Below, piece by piece: positions 31,583 through 42,917 of a stretch of 64,000 nucleotides of DNA (position 1 is its first letter; each line of letters begins with the position of its first letter). Location: NCBI GenBank assembly GCA_946965045.2, contig OX337237.1, forward strand, positions 3,369,039-3,433,038, read 5' to 3'. Source of the stretch: Epithemia pelagica. Taxonomy: Eukaryota; Bacillariophyta; Bacillariophyceae; Surirellales; Surirellaceae. A program made the position numbers and the translations under genes. Under the pieces are notes generated by a model. That model searched no databases and was not told the DNA's origin. It saw only the letters and a program-made list of their open reading frames with translations.

Positions 31583-32188
31583 TCAAGAAATGATACCAAA
31601 TGGTCTTGTTGAAGTCATGAATTGTATCACTCTCCGTTTGTCGAATTCCAATTCCTGATTGTGTGGATTGGAGGATCCCATGAGTTTGGGAGGAGGCGTA
31701 ATGATGGATTCCACCATTAGGGATGACAGATACTCGTCACGTGACACTGTGTCATGAGACACCAAGCTTCCATGGCTTGTATGGGTAAGCCGACTACCAA
31801 AGGAGAACGAGTAGTGGTAGTTGGTGATAAGGAGGATGTTTTTGTTGTTGCCGAATAGGAAATAGAGGTGGTTGCCCTTTTGTCGTGCGTCAATCAGGAT
31901 CTCCGTCTTTTTGCTGCTCATAGACGACCGGAAACAAGACGAGCAAACGGAGAAGGATAACCACGCGAACGTTTCATGACACGGAATGGATTCGAATCCC
32001 TTGCAGAGACCACGTGATGTTGGTAGTGTTGTTGCTGCTGTCTCCTTTGTTCTCTCTTTCTTTGAGAGCTCTATTAATAGGAGAGGTTGGTAGTTAGTTG
32101 GTAGAGAGTCCATTTGTTTGAAACAGTGGCCGACACCCCCTCTGTTTTTCTGTGTGGCCCAACAAAAGTGACATTTTTCAATTGTCAA
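31583..32188 (-). CDS. Uncertain hypothetical ORF
   Basis: 201 codons are open on the minus strand, but the frame's first codon is TTG; the first ATG gives about 176 residues (MDSLPTNYQPLLL). Composition is ordinary in the C-terminal half (ILIDARQKGNHLYFLFG, ITPPPKLMGSS, VIQFMTSTRPFGIIS). No family is recognised. It sits in shuffled spacer DNA and may be a chance frame. Confidence 0.2.
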   Translation of the reverse strand: MTIEKCHFCWATQKNRGGVGHCFKQMDSLPTNYQPLLLIELSKKERTKETAATTLPTSRGLCKGFESIPCHETFAWLSFSVCSSCFRSSMSSKKTEILIDARQKGNHLYFLFGNNKNILLITNYHYSFSFGSRLTHTSHGSLVSHDTVSRDEYLSSLMVESIITPPPKLMGSSNPHNQELEFDKRRVIQFMTSTRPFGIIS

Positions 32189-32652
32189 GATTGTGAATGT
32201 ATCAGGCGGTCGTCCGGGCTACACGGTTCCTTTTGGCACAAAACTCTTGAAGTGATACCACCACCAACCACGTTCTGAGAATGATACTGCAAGCTGGTCA
32301 CATTGCCAAAAGCATCATCGTGCCATCTCGATTCCAAATGTTGTAATCGCTTGAAGGTCAGCCTGCGCTCCAAGCCGCGGTTGACTGCTGTGCCGCAATT
32401 CTAACCGATGGCGAAATTCGTCAACGGGCCGGGTCCCCTTGACAAGCGCGGCTGTCATCAAGGCTAGAGCTCCATTCACAAAAGAGAACTGCACCACTCC
32501 CATAGCTCGAATTGCGCCACCTTGTCCATCTTTCTGTTGTGTTGTTGGATCTCAGATCGAATCTTATTTTTTGCCAAAAGATCCTGTGGCTGTGGTGCTG
32601 TCATGCATACTATGTGCGACTCGATACATACGACAGACACTCTATCTCAACT

Positions 32653-32777
32653 GCTTCCACGCGTAGCTCTGAAAATTTGGGTCGTACCATCTTTCCGCAC
32701 CCATCAGCATATCTCAAAATTGCCTTTGGATGATCTGTGCTATCTTCATAAATTCGCTGCAGTCATTGTGTGAAACC
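32653..32777 (+). promoter_or_regulatory. Class A upstream region of K5
   Basis: GCTTCCACGCGTAG at 32653-32666, 112 bases before the ATG; CACCCATCAGCATA; and the ATAAATTCGCTGCAG leader at 32748-32777. Confidence 0.5.
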
Positions 32778-33968
32778 ATGACAACGACACATAAAGAACA
32801 AGCATGGCAGTCGGGCCTTGTCCTTTTGGAAGAGACACCTGAATGGAATTTCGAGGACTGGCCTCCTCTTGAGGGTGGATGGCGTGTAGAGCATACTTCA
32901 GTCGTACTGAATCATCCCAATAACAACAAGGAACAAACCGTCGTCGTGTTGGGCGGATATCGAACAGGTCACGGCGAGGTCAATTCCATTCTTGTATTAA
33001 ATATGGCAGACCCAGACAAGCAGTGGCGAGAAGTTCCGCCAATGAACAAGAAACGTTGTGGACATGCCGCTGCTGTGTGCAATGGCGGCGTCTACGTAAT
33101 GGGAGGACGTCATCGAAATTCAATTTGGGATTGTATCGAAAGAATCGATTCCAATGATTTGCTACAATCATCCCCAACAACAACCACCACGCATGAGAGT
33201 CATTGGACGACATTAACATGTCGATTATCAACCGGACGACCAGGATGTTGTGCTGTTGCGGTTCACAACCGATACATCGTTGTAATGGGCGGCTACAACG
33301 ATGATTATTTGTCGTCGGTGGACATTATTGATACAAGGAACCACACTGTCACTGCGGGACCATCCATGAACATTCCTCGATTTGAATGTGCCAGTGCGGT
33401 CATTGGTCACCGCATCTTTGTCGTTGGAGGTCGTAACAAGCATGGCAATCTTGACTCGGTGGAGTATTTGGACTTTGCAGAGGAGAGAAAAGACGGAACT
33501 TTGTCTACAGCTATTTGCTTCTCGTCCAGTTGGATCACTCATTCTGAGTTGGTGCTTTCCAATGTACGAAGTTCTTGTGCAGTGGTTGCCGCGGGATCCT
33601 GTCTTGTTGTGGCTGAAGTAGGATGGGACAATTCAACCGTGGAAGTGTTGGATACGCACCGCAACCGCGTTTGGAATCTCCCACCACTCGGATATCACTG
33701 CGTTGACTGTAGTATGGTGACTGTTGCCAATCAAGTTGCCGTGATTGGTGGTGGATTCAATCCTACCTGTGCGACATTGTTACTACTGGACAAGAATTCA
33801 TGGTGTTTTCGACAACTCTGTGAGCATCAATTGAATGGATGGCATCATTCTCTTGAAGGTGCGGATATCCGAGATGAAGATATCTCACCATTCTTCACAT
33901 CGACATCAACTCGTTTAACGTCAGCGTCCAGTACCCACCGTGGTGATGAAGGGAAGGATGAAGCCTAG
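32778..33968 (+). CDS. Kelch-repeat protein K5 (long C-terminal tail)
   Basis: 396 residues from the ATG at 32778. N-terminus HKEQAWQSGLVL, then WPPLEGGWR. Six blades are marked by VVVLGG, VYVMGG, IVVMGG, IFVVGG, LVVAEVG (doublet lost) and VAVIGG. The tail ADIRDEDISPFFTSTSTRL ends in an acidic EGKDEA and is the full-length form, also kept in K3 and K9. The upstream region is class A. Intact and probably functional. The tail is polar and likely disordered; its loss in four paralogs suggests that it is dispensable or copy-specific. Confidence 0.88.
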   Translation: MTTTHKEQAWQSGLVLLEETPEWNFEDWPPLEGGWRVEHTSVVLNHPNNNKEQTVVVLGGYRTGHGEVNSILVLNMADPDKQWREVPPMNKKRCGHAAAVCNGGVYVMGGRHRNSIWDCIERIDSNDLLQSSPTTTTTHESHWTTLTCRLSTGRPGCCAVAVHNRYIVVMGGYNDDYLSSVDIIDTRNHTVTAGPSMNIPRFECASAVIGHRIFVVGGRNKHGNLDSVEYLDFAEERKDGTLSTAICFSSSWITHSELVLSNVRSSCAVVAAGSCLVVAEVGWDNSTVEVLDTHRNRVWNLPPLGYHCVDCSMVTVANQVAVIGGGFNPTCATLLLLDKNSWCFRQLCEHQLNGWHHSLEGADIRDEDISPFFTSTSTRLTSASSTHRGDEGKDEA

Positions 33969-33991
33969 GTAGACGTTTGCTTTCAAGTCAT

Positions 33992-34110
33992 TTACTTGTT
34001 TTCTACGTTCAATTGCAATCCTAGAACCTAGGAAGTGGTTACTCGAAAATAGAAACAATATGTTGCAAGATAAAACGTGCCTTGTTTTTTTTAAAAGGCG
34101 TGAAAGGAAC
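33992..34110 (+). repeat. Post-Kelch tail after K5
   Basis: TTTACTTGTTTTCTACGTTC, ATTGCAATCCTAGAACC and ATATGTTGCAAGATA match the tails of K1, K3 and K7. Confidence 0.7.
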
Positions 34111-34690
34111 GAGCAAATTTTTGTGTCTCTTGAAGTGGTGCATGGTTGTGCGAACGTAAGACAATAATCTGGGGCTTTGTGGTGGCATCATGGGACACAG
34201 AGTCATTTTCCATGGATCGGTAGCTATATGACAGGGAGAAAGGGAAAGTTTCGCATCGATGTCGTAGTCAAGGGCAATCCGCTTTGTCCTCGCCATTTGG
34301 TGTTCCTGACGATTGAATAGTGCAGAGTAGTTTTCTTGTTCGTGACAGGGCAAATCCATACATGTTTCTTGACATGGCGGGTGCTGTGACTGTCAAGGGT
34401 GCTCCATCCTGTCGTTTCTTGGCTTGGGATGATGGTGTGACGACACAATTCTGCTGTGGACCACGACCATTGGCGGATCATATTTGACCATCCAAACAAT
34501 ACCTGAAGAACGCCAAGGGAGACTCTCCGCGTTGGTTGATTGCGGTATTGGCAGAATTCTTGTCTGGGTTGAGTTGCGGACCCTGTTGCATCGGTGTGTT
34601 CCTCCTCTGTATATGAACCTGGATAATGTTCTTGCTGTTCTGCTGCTGCTTCGGTGCTGGTGTTAACAACAACTCTTTGGTGAAAAAAGG

Positions 34691-35815
34691 ATGGAACCAG
34701 TGTTTGCCCTACTACAAAAGTGGAAGACTCCGCATCGACTATTGGCCTTGCATGATTTCTCGTTTTGTTCGTTGGGTTGTGATTTGTTTTTTATAACACT
34801 CTGGTTCATGTTATTGTGGCTGGAGTTTGTGCCTTTGCTCGTGTTCTTGATGAGATGGGTGGTGCTTGGTTCCTCTTTCTTTGAACCACAAGTCACTCGA
34901 CACGGTAAACAAAGTAGTTGCAGTGCTACTGTGTCGGTGGTTTCTGTTTGTGGTGCTGGTGGGTCGTGTTCAAAAATAACCAACTGGTTGTGGAAGTCGT
35001 CATTTGGTCCATCAGTTTTCGTTGCAACGATCAAAACCCTTCATTCCTTAGCAGTGGAAATCACGAGAGATAGGGCAAAGCGGGATGCCTCTGTTGTGCA
35101 TGCGACAATTGTTGCTGTTTGGGTCCTGTTGAGTTTTCTCTTCTTGTCGTGCTGCTCCACGAACGAGCAGGACGGCTGTTCCCATTGTTGTTGTTTGGGT
35201 GTAGCTGTGGTTGTTGTTCTTGTTGTTGTCGGCATTATCGTAGTACAATCGAATGACTGTGTTGCCATTGCTCCTTTCCCGCCACGAACCACGAGTTTCG
35301 ACATCTGTTGGTCGTGCTCCTTGTATGGCTTGGTTCATGGTCTCTTGTGGTCAATGAATCCGACAAAAGGACGAAACGGGTGGATTCCAATGTCTGATGA
35401 TGAGAGAAGCAGTACGACGAAAAACACGACAAGCGAAAACCTTGTGGACCTGATGTTGTCCGCTTCTCTGATGGTTCTTTTTGGAAATCGAGCATGGTTG
35501 GTTGGTTGCTGCTTCTCTACATTCCTCGTCCGTCCTCTTGTGAAGAACGAATCATTATTGATCGAGCAAAGATGGAATGGAACCGTCCTTGACAATCAAG
35601 GGGAAGGAAGGAGTCTCTGGACTGACGCAACTGGGTCGACAGTGGTTGAATTAAACTTGCTGCTGGTGCGATCGTCGTTTTGTGGCAGTGGAACGAGAAA
35701 TTCATGGCCTTATCGGCACAGGTGCCAAATCCACCAATCGCGGTGCTTCGAGGATAGTTTTGTGCCGTATATTGAGACTGAAACCAGTCCATCCGCATTC
35801 TCTGATGTGAATTGA
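34691..35815 (+). CDS. Uncertain membrane-protein-like ORF
   Basis: 374 codons with an ATG start. Three hydrophobic segments are visible: ~32-59 (LFFITLWFMLLWLEFVPLLV...), ~133-153 and ~166-188 (VAVVVVLVVVGIIVV). A diverged, frame-broken relative of 34970-35500 lies at 38390-38680 after K6, so this is a repeated spacer module. High Cys/Trp/Ser content and the absence of any family match argue for either a decayed gene or a chance frame opposite a Asn/Gln/Thr-rich strand. Not recognised. Confidence 0.25.
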   Translation: MEPVFALLQKWKTPHRLLALHDFSFCSLGCDLFFITLWFMLLWLEFVPLLVFLMRWVVLGSSFFEPQVTRHGKQSSCSATVSVVSVCGAGGSCSKITNWLWKSSFGPSVFVATIKTLHSLAVEITRDRAKRDASVVHATIVAVWVLLSFLFLSCCSTNEQDGCSHCCCLGVAVVVVLVVVGIIVVQSNDCVAIAPFPPRTTSFDICWSCSLYGLVHGLLWSMNPTKGRNGWIPMSDDERSSTTKNTTSENLVDLMLSASLMVLFGNRAWLVGCCFSTFLVRPLVKNESLLIEQRWNGTVLDNQGEGRSLWTDATGSTVVELNLLLVRSSFCGSGTRNSWPYRHRCQIHQSRCFEDSFVPYIETETSPSAFSDVN

Positions 35816-35965
35816 GACGCCAGGCACGAGACAATGCAATTCACATTCGTCAACAGTCCGGATGTACCCATAGTTGGAATCCAATCCATGATGTTTTGTT
35901 TGTATTTGGGCAAAAGATGTGTGTGTGGTGTTATGTACGTACCCGACAAAAGCACTGGCTCGAAA

Positions 35966-36219
35966 GCTTCCACGTGTAGTACTCAGACGCCTACCTCCGA
36001 TCGCACATGAATGTAAGGGTGGGTCGCGTGTGTGTCGTGCTTTCTGTTTTCTAACCACTGAGTCACTAATCCTCATGATTCCCCCGCTGGGGCTTAGAGT
36101 ATAGTACTCTTCTTTTTCCAGTCCACACCCATCCGAGCAGCCCACTGCAATCAACACAGTCAGTGTGTGCTCCTTTGATCCTCATAAATGCGCTGCGGTC
36201 AACAAAAGGAAGACTGAGC
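35966..36219 (+). promoter_or_regulatory. Class A upstream region of K6
   Basis: GCTTCCACGTGTAG at 35966-35979 (an E-box form of the motif), then a longer spacer with CAGTCCACACCCATC, and a diverged leader CATAAATGCGCTGCGG from 36183. Confidence 0.4.
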
Positions 36220-37293
36220 ATGACTCTGAAAGAACAAGCATGGCAGTCGGGCCTTTTCCTTTCAGACGAGACAGCAGAATGGAATGAAAACGACTGGCCT
36301 CCTCTTCAGGGTGGATGGCGTTATCTTCATGCTACGGTCGTACTCGATCATCTCGACAAGGAACTCCACAACGACAACAACAATGGACAAACTGTTGTCG
36401 TGTTGGGAGGACATCAACAAGGTCAAGGTGATGTCAATCCCGTTCTGCTATTGAATCTGGCAGACCCAGACAAGCAATGGCGAGAAGGAACGCCCTTGAA
36501 CAAGAAACGTTCTGGACATGCCGCTGCTGCGTGCAACGGAGCCGTCTACGTGATGGGAGGATACGATGAAGGTCCATTGGATTCTATTGAGCGAATCGAT
36601 GCCAATGATTTGCTGCAATCACCCTTAACAACCAGCAACAAACATGAGACGCATTGGACGACATTGACATGTCGCTTATCAACGACAAGAAATGGATGTT
36701 GTGCTGTTGCGGTGCACAACCGATACATTGTTGTAATGGGTGGATGGGATGGAAGGCAAAGGTTGTCGTCGGTGGATATTATTGATACCAGGAACCACAC
36801 TGTCACTCCGGGGCCAAGCATGGCTGTTCCTCGATCTTTTTGTGCCAGTGCGGTCATTGGCCACCGCATCTTTGTCGTTGGAGGCCAAAACACTGATGAC
36901 TATCTTGACTCGGTGGAGTATTTGGACTTTGCAACACCCTCTGACAATCGCGAGACAAAAAATGAAACTGGATCTACATTCATTTCCTTCACTCATTCTG
37001 ATTTGGCGCTTTCCAATGCACGAGGTTCTTGTGCAATGGTTGCCGTGGGATCCTGTCTGGTTGTGGCGGGAGGATGGCACAATTCAAACGTGGAAGTCTT
37101 GGATACGCACCACAACCGCGTGTGGAATCTCCCACCATTCGGAATTAACCGTGACGACCTTAGTATAGTGTCTGTTGCCAACCAGGTAGCCGCGATTGGT
37201 GGATGGGAGAATCATTCCTGTGCAACATTGCCACTCATGGATAGGAATTCGTGGTGTTTTCGTCGACTCTGTGAGCAGCAGCTCAACGGATAG
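36220..37293 (+). CDS. Kelch-repeat protein K6
   Basis: 357 residues from the ATG at 36220 (MTLKEQAWQSGLFL). Six doublets: VVVLGG, VYVMGG, IVVMGG, IFVVGG, LVVAGG and VAAIGG. Five residues present in paralogs (SPTWI or SPTWT) are missing between FISF and THSDL, an in-frame 15-base deletion at the end of the connector before blade five. The C-terminal third and the TAG in QQLNG-stop are shared almost base for base with K4. Blade three (GGWDGRQRLSSVD) is shared with K3. The gene is therefore a visible mosaic of other copies. Likely functional as a propeller scaffold. Confidence 0.87.
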   Translation: MTLKEQAWQSGLFLSDETAEWNENDWPPLQGGWRYLHATVVLDHLDKELHNDNNNGQTVVVLGGHQQGQGDVNPVLLLNLADPDKQWREGTPLNKKRSGHAAAACNGAVYVMGGYDEGPLDSIERIDANDLLQSPLTTSNKHETHWTTLTCRLSTTRNGCCAVAVHNRYIVVMGGWDGRQRLSSVDIIDTRNHTVTPGPSMAVPRSFCASAVIGHRIFVVGGQNTDDYLDSVEYLDFATPSDNRETKNETGSTFISFTHSDLALSNARGSCAMVAVGSCLVVAGGWHNSNVEVLDTHHNRVWNLPPFGINRDDLSIVSVANQVAAIGGWENHSCATLPLMDRNSWCFRRLCEQQLNG

Positions 37294-37464
37294 TATCATT
37301 TTCGGGATGGAATGGATATCGGACATGCTCATATTTCACCCTTCTGTTTTCGTCGACTCTGTGAGCAGCAGCCCAACAGATGGTATCATAGTCTAGAAAG
37401 ATCGGGTAAGGGTAACGGAGATGTCAATGTAGCATCCTGGACATCTCGACATCGACTCTTAAGC

Positions 37465-37800
37465 GATTAAAGACCAATACATGATGGAGGATGGAACTTG
37501 AAATGTGCAACAAGTTGCATGGCCAAGAACTATATCATGGTCAATATATACTCTCGTCCAAAAAAAGGAGATCGTGTCCATTCTAAGTGTCCAGCCTTAG
37601 TTACGTTGTCAATAATGAAAAGCTCTAAATCACTGTACCTATACGGAGTGGCTTGCTAGGTCGAAAAAGATATTACTCAAGACTGCTTTCGAAGAGCACA
37701 TCCTAGTATGGTTTGAAGGCTCCACGTTGTATAGAAGATGACCACACATGAATTTCCCTCCGAAGCCATGGCGTTTGTGGCAGTCGGATCCATGCACCAT
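37465..37800 (+). repeat. Uninterrupted type-2 tail after K6 (empty-site partner of the piggyBac insertion)
   Basis: ATACATGATGGAGGATGG through TTTGTGGCAGTCGGATCC matches 12625-12760 plus 16645-16830. Here no TTAA element lies between the two halves. Confidence 0.8.
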
Positions 37801-39816
37801 GGTCAGCTATCCGTGCACTATATAACTATATAATGAGATGTTACAGCGTCCGCCATGGCACTGCTGTCCTCTGCAAACCTGCGGATGTAAGACAGCCACT
37901 CTTGGGTGGATGGCCATGCTACCGTTCCCTTTCTGTGCTGTTGAAAAATCTCTGGCCTTGATCAGAATGAATGATCTTTGAATGGAAGATGACAGTCTTT
38001 CATGGGCTCGTTCTTGCATCTTTTCGGGAAAGAGGGGGCGGCCTGAATTGTGTCTCTTCAATTGATGGCACATAAGGAACAAGTGACGTTTCGACCATGA
38101 CCTGATAGTTGTGGGACGCAGTCGGTGGGGCCATGGATTGGTAGCAACGGCGGGATCCGACAGCAGCCAACACAGTTTGTCTTCGTTTTGTTTTCGTTGC
38201 GATGGCAGCAGTGCAAAGTATACTTCCCCTGTTGCAGGCAGGACAGGTTTATCGCGGGTCATCGTCGATTCCTCTTCCTTGGTGTCGATATCTCGTTGTG
38301 GAGCAACCAATCCGTCGACGCGGTACAAATATTGGTGGTGCTACAATCCCAAGACTGTGCTTCTGGTGGACCTTGTTACAACAAGGCATTTGTTTTGGAA
38401 GTCGTCATTTGATCCACCCATGGTGATAGTGATGCATCGATCGACCTGTTGTGCAAGCGACGATTGTTCTTGTTGTTGGTTGGCTGCTGTTGGTGGATCA
38501 GGAATCGTGATTATTCACGTCTTGTCATGATCCTTGTTGAAAGAGACGGACGATTGTTACAGTGGTGTTGTTCGGATGGGTCAAGGCGAATGTTGTTGTC
38601 ACTGTTGTCCACTTCTGATTGTTCTTTGTAGAAATCGAGCATGGGTGGTTGCTACTTCTGTACTTTTGTTTTGTTATTGGGCGTGGAAGTGGGGAAACCG
38701 ACAAGTTTTACACACCACTCCACCAAGGCAATATTTTTACAGCAGAATGAGCAAGCGACAAAAAAGCACAAGCGAGACCCCAACAAAGCCTTGTCACAAG
38801 CAGGACAGGAATGTTGATTGATTGTTCATTGTCAAGGCTGGCCTCTCTTATGTATCGTGAAATCTTTATCTAGTTTCACTCTTTTTGGCTGGAGGTCGTT
38901 TTGACGTAACAAAACTCTTGTACGTTCTCGACGCAACAGGTGGATTCAAGCGACAACTACCCCGGTCCACCTTTTGTTCCTTGCACTGTTGTGGTTTTCC
39001 ATCGAGACGACAACGTCACCCACTGGCAAATATAGCACCGGTCCCTTGGTGAACAGAGGCATCACGTCTGCCACAATCATTGGACCACATACGCGAGCAT
39101 TATACTGACAACCGGCGGAGACAGCACGAGACGGTTTTGGCTCTCCCAAAAAGACGATGATTGATGGAGTCGGTATCAATCATGACATAAGGGACCAACC
39201 TTTCCGGTCCAACCACATCCACGTGACATTCTCGAAAGCGGTCCAAAGAAGACGAATGCAGGCATCTGCTGCTAATCCAACACGGGAAGCGAGTCTAAAT
39301 GGGATGAACGGCATGTTCCTTCTGGTCCATCATGTCGTCGGATTCTTGTTTTTGTGTAGTTGTACTTATGGCCTTGCTGCCTCCACTATATACCCGATGC
39401 ATTCGAATCACTGGATCAAGAGAAGACCACTCTCTCTGTTGTTGTTTGTTGTCGTTGTTGTGAGCAGTCTGTAGGACCAAGGGAAGAATGGTGTTCCATA
39501 AATGGCGTTGGACGAGAGATGACTCAGAACTAGGGATATCTACCCAGTGGATGTTGGATTGTCGATCTGTGGACCTCTTCATCACAGATTGGGATGTCGA
39601 TCTCTCTCCCTCGTCTCGTCGTATCTTACACAGCAAAAGATACTTTTCTTGGGGCTTGTCATGAAATATATGTGCGACTGATTGTCCTTCATCATCGTAC
39701 GCAGGACAGGCACAACTTTCCTGGTCTCTCCTCTCCACGCAAAAAAGCTCATCGCTGCGATTCTCAATTGCAAAGCTGTCATTGCTCGTCGACGTGGTTG
39801 TCAAGCGCCGTTGACC
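37801..39816. other. Spacer between K6 and K7
   Basis: 38390-38680 is a diverged copy of 34970-35500. The last ~150 bases are the K7 upstream region, in which GTCATGAAATATATGTGCG matches class A genes but the GCTTCCACGYGT motif is not found. Long overlapping frames on both strands lack recognisable domains. No gene is called. Confidence 0.45.
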
Positions 39817-40896
39817 ATGACAACGACACTGCAAAAGCAAGCATGGCAGTCGGGCCTTGTCCTGTTAGACGAGACACCTGAATGGAATTTCGAGCACTGG
39901 CCTCCTCTTGTGGGTGGATGGCGTGGAGGTCATACCTCGGTCGTACTTAATCATACCGATAACAACAAGGAGCAAACCGTCGTCGTGTTGGGTGGACATC
40001 GAACAGGTCAAGGCAAGGTCAATTCCATTCTTGTATTAAACTTGGCAGAGTCCAACAAGCAGTGGCGAGAAGGGCCACCAATGAACAAGAGTCGTGAAGG
40101 ACATGCCGCTGTTGTGTGCAACGGAGGCGTCTATGTGATGGGAGGATACTCTGAAGGTTCATGTTTGAATAGTATCGAACAAATTGATGCCAATTATTTG
40201 CTGCAATCATCTTTGACAACCAGCATCACACACGAGATGAACTGGACGACATTGACATGTCGGTTATCAACGCCACGATGGGGATGTGGTGCTGTCGCGG
40301 TTCACAACCGATACATCGTTGTAATGGGTGGCTACAACGGTCGTTATTTGTCGTCGGTGGATATTATTGATACCAGTAACCACACTGTCTCTGTGGGACC
40401 ATCCATGAATGTTCCTCGATTTTCTTGTGCCAGTGCGGTCATTGGACACCGCATCTTTGTCGTTGGAGGTTGGAACGAGCATGGTCGTGTTGACAAGGTG
40501 GAGTATTTGTACTATGCAACACCCTGTGACAGTGATGTGACAAAAAAGGAGATAGGCTCGACATTCATCTCTTTCTCATCCACCTGGACCACTCATTCGG
40601 AGTTGAGGCTCTCCAATGCACGAAGTTCTTGTGCAGTGGTTGCCGTGGGATCTTGTTTGGTTGTGACGGGAGGATGGGGCAATTCAACCGTGGAAGTCTT
40701 GGATATTCACCGCAACCGCGTATGGAATCTCCCACCATTTGGAAATCACCGTGTTGGCTGCAATATGGTGACTGTTACAAATCACGTGGCCGTGATTGGT
40801 GGATGGGAGAATCCCTCCTGTACAACATTACCACTCCTGGATAGAAATTCGTGGTGTTTTCGTCGACTTTGTGAGCAGCAGCCCAATGGATGGTAG
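39817..40896 (+). CDS. Kelch-repeat protein K7
   Basis: 359 residues from the ATG at 39817 (TTGACCATGAC). N-terminus LQKQAWQSGLVLLDE; six doublets: VVVLGG, VYVMGG, IVVMGG, IFVVGG, LVVTGG and VAVIGG. It ends PNGW-TAG where relatives have TGG-TAT, and the tail codons after the stop are still readable (GIRDADIS), so a single TAT to TAG change removed the tail. It is the sister of K1, with which it shares the N-terminal type and the ~1.1-kb downstream block. Intact. Confidence 0.88.
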   Translation: MTTTLQKQAWQSGLVLLDETPEWNFEHWPPLVGGWRGGHTSVVLNHTDNNKEQTVVVLGGHRTGQGKVNSILVLNLAESNKQWREGPPMNKSREGHAAVVCNGGVYVMGGYSEGSCLNSIEQIDANYLLQSSLTTSITHEMNWTTLTCRLSTPRWGCGAVAVHNRYIVVMGGYNGRYLSSVDIIDTSNHTVSVGPSMNVPRFSCASAVIGHRIFVVGGWNEHGRVDKVEYLYYATPCDSDVTKKEIGSTFISFSSTWTTHSELRLSNARSSCAVVAVGSCLVVTGGWGNSTVEVLDIHRNRVWNLPPFGNHRVGCNMVTVTNHVAVIGGWENPSCTTLPLLDRNSWCFRRLCEQQPNGW

Positions 40897-41033
40897 CATT
40901 CTCTTGAAGGCACGGGTATCCGAGACGCTGATATCTCACGCTTCTTCAACTCGTAAATGAGCAAGGCCAAATTCATGCCAAAATAATAGAGGGAATGATG
41001 AAACCTAGCCGTTTATTTCTCGAGTGGTTGACT

Positions 41034-42134
41034 TGTTTTCTACATTCGATTGCAATCCTACCACCTCGTATTAAGTGTTTACTCAAAAGTAGAAAGAACA
41101 TGTTGCAAGAAAGAAGGTGCTTGTTTGTTGTCAAGGAACGACCCGATTTGTGTACCTCTGTAAGTGGTACTACGCTCCGGCCATTACCTGTTACCTGTCA
41201 GTTGTGGGACAGTGCCACCACCGTGACTGTGCAGTCGTGAGACCAGAATAGGGTACTTTGTGGTGGCATCATGACACTCTGCATAACACAGCGTCGTCCG
41301 TGGAATGGGAGCTACTGCAGGGAGGCCACCAACCGATGAGAGGAGCAGGAACACAAGCACGCCAAGGCGGAACCTTGTTGGACCTGACGTTGTCCGTTTC
41401 TAATGGTTCTTCCTTGAAAGATGACAGACAATGGGTCGAGTTTGGATGGAAGTAAGGAAAGAGGACCGTGTCATATCCAATTCCGACCTGATGGCCGAGA
41501 ACAGGTTGTCCCTTTCGGAGGAGTCTCCCCGCTCACCGCGCTCCAATCGCAATGCCTCCTTCTAGCTGCTGTTGTATGTGAATCGCAATACGTTGCTGCA
41601 CTTGTCATGTGATGTCAAGCCGGAATGGCCCAATGACGACGACGAGTCCAAGAGGAACCCACTAAATCGGATCGAAGATCGTGCCAATTGTCGCAATGGA
41701 CCAGAACGAAAACAAGGAATCGAGTCTCGACGTTGCGACGAGACAGACAGGACACCTCCCCCCACCACTACTTTCTGTCGCAGCATTGCTCGTTCAATTG
41801 CTCATGCCTGGAAACAAGCCGCTCACCATCGCTATGTCTTGCCCCTCAATGCCAGTTGCCCGGAAACCTTGTTGCACGATTACGACAACACTGTCGAACA
41901 GCAGTGTTGGACCTCGACCACTACATCCTTTTTGCCTCGTACCGAACTCAGCAGCAGCAGCACCAACAACACAACCACGACAACGAACGCCGCCGATCAT
42001 GTCTTGGCCATTATGGAAGCCTTGTCACCCACACCGTATGAATGGATGTTCGCACACGAGTCGCCCGAAGCGGTTGTGTGGTCGAATGGTTTTGCTCGTC
42101 GGTGTCGAAATGGCGAAATTCGTGTGTCTGCTTG
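41034..42134 (+). repeat. Segmental duplicate of the K1 downstream block
   Basis: Partner of 3941-5050, with small indels that change which frame is open (41572-42276 here). The end at ~42134 coincides with the start of another module shared with 29905-30620. Confidence 0.75.
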
Positions 42135-42917
42135 TGGAAGCGGCGAGCACCATATGCATCCAAACATGCAGCGTCGTCTTGGAAGACACGATCAATGGTT
42201 GAAAGAGATACCGACAAAGAAGAACCAAGGTCACGCCCGTCCAACGAGCAAGGGGAGCTTGAGAGGTCACCACTGAATTACCGCTCCGACCACGACAACC
42301 CCACAGTGAATTGCAAACAACAGCAACAAGACAATGATGAAGATAATGACGATGATACCAGACAGTGGTGTTTGGCTGCATCGTTTGGTTCCATTTCATT
42401 CCAGAGAGTGTGTTGTTTGATTTCTGGTTGTTGGTTCGTGGTTAGCCCAACGAGACGACACTGCGTCACATCCTCAACAATATTTTTAGCTATTGCCCTT
42501 GCAATTGCCTGTTTCAATGACTGGTGGGGAGTGGGGGAAGATGACTGAGATTTCATAAGATCACCCGTCCGTGACTGGTTGGGAAAGGCTAGGTAGAGAT
42601 TCGGAAGAGTAACTTTTTTGGTGAGTGCTCACAACTGAATCCTGGATCTTCACCGCTGGGGATGAGTCCGAACCCATTAGCAATCAAAGGTTTATTTCGG
42701 GGTATCCAAAATTGCCCACGATACTCCCAAGAAGGATGCGTGGTCTTCTTCATCGCGTTGCTATGGTCACGATTTGTCTCGTAACCCATCCATTTCGTCA
42801 AGTCAGTCGTCGTGCTTCCAGTCCACACCCATCATAATGAAAGGAGCAGAGCAAACATACGTGCCTTACAAGACAGTGTCTCGATCCCCATAAATTCTGC
42901 AGTCATTGTGTGAAACC
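42135..42917 (+). repeat. Spacer with the 29.9/30.5-kb module and class B promoter of K8
   Basis: 42135-42480 matches 29905-30060 joined to 30455-30620. 42690-42860 carries the class B block (AAGGATGCGTGGTCTTC, CATCCATTTCGTCAAGTC). The leader ATAAATTCTGCAG lies at 42890-42917. Confidence 0.6.

Noticed and set aside
39295-39840. 181-codon minus-strand ORF over the K7 promoter
   Set aside because: Overlaps the K7 start and upstream region; no domain.
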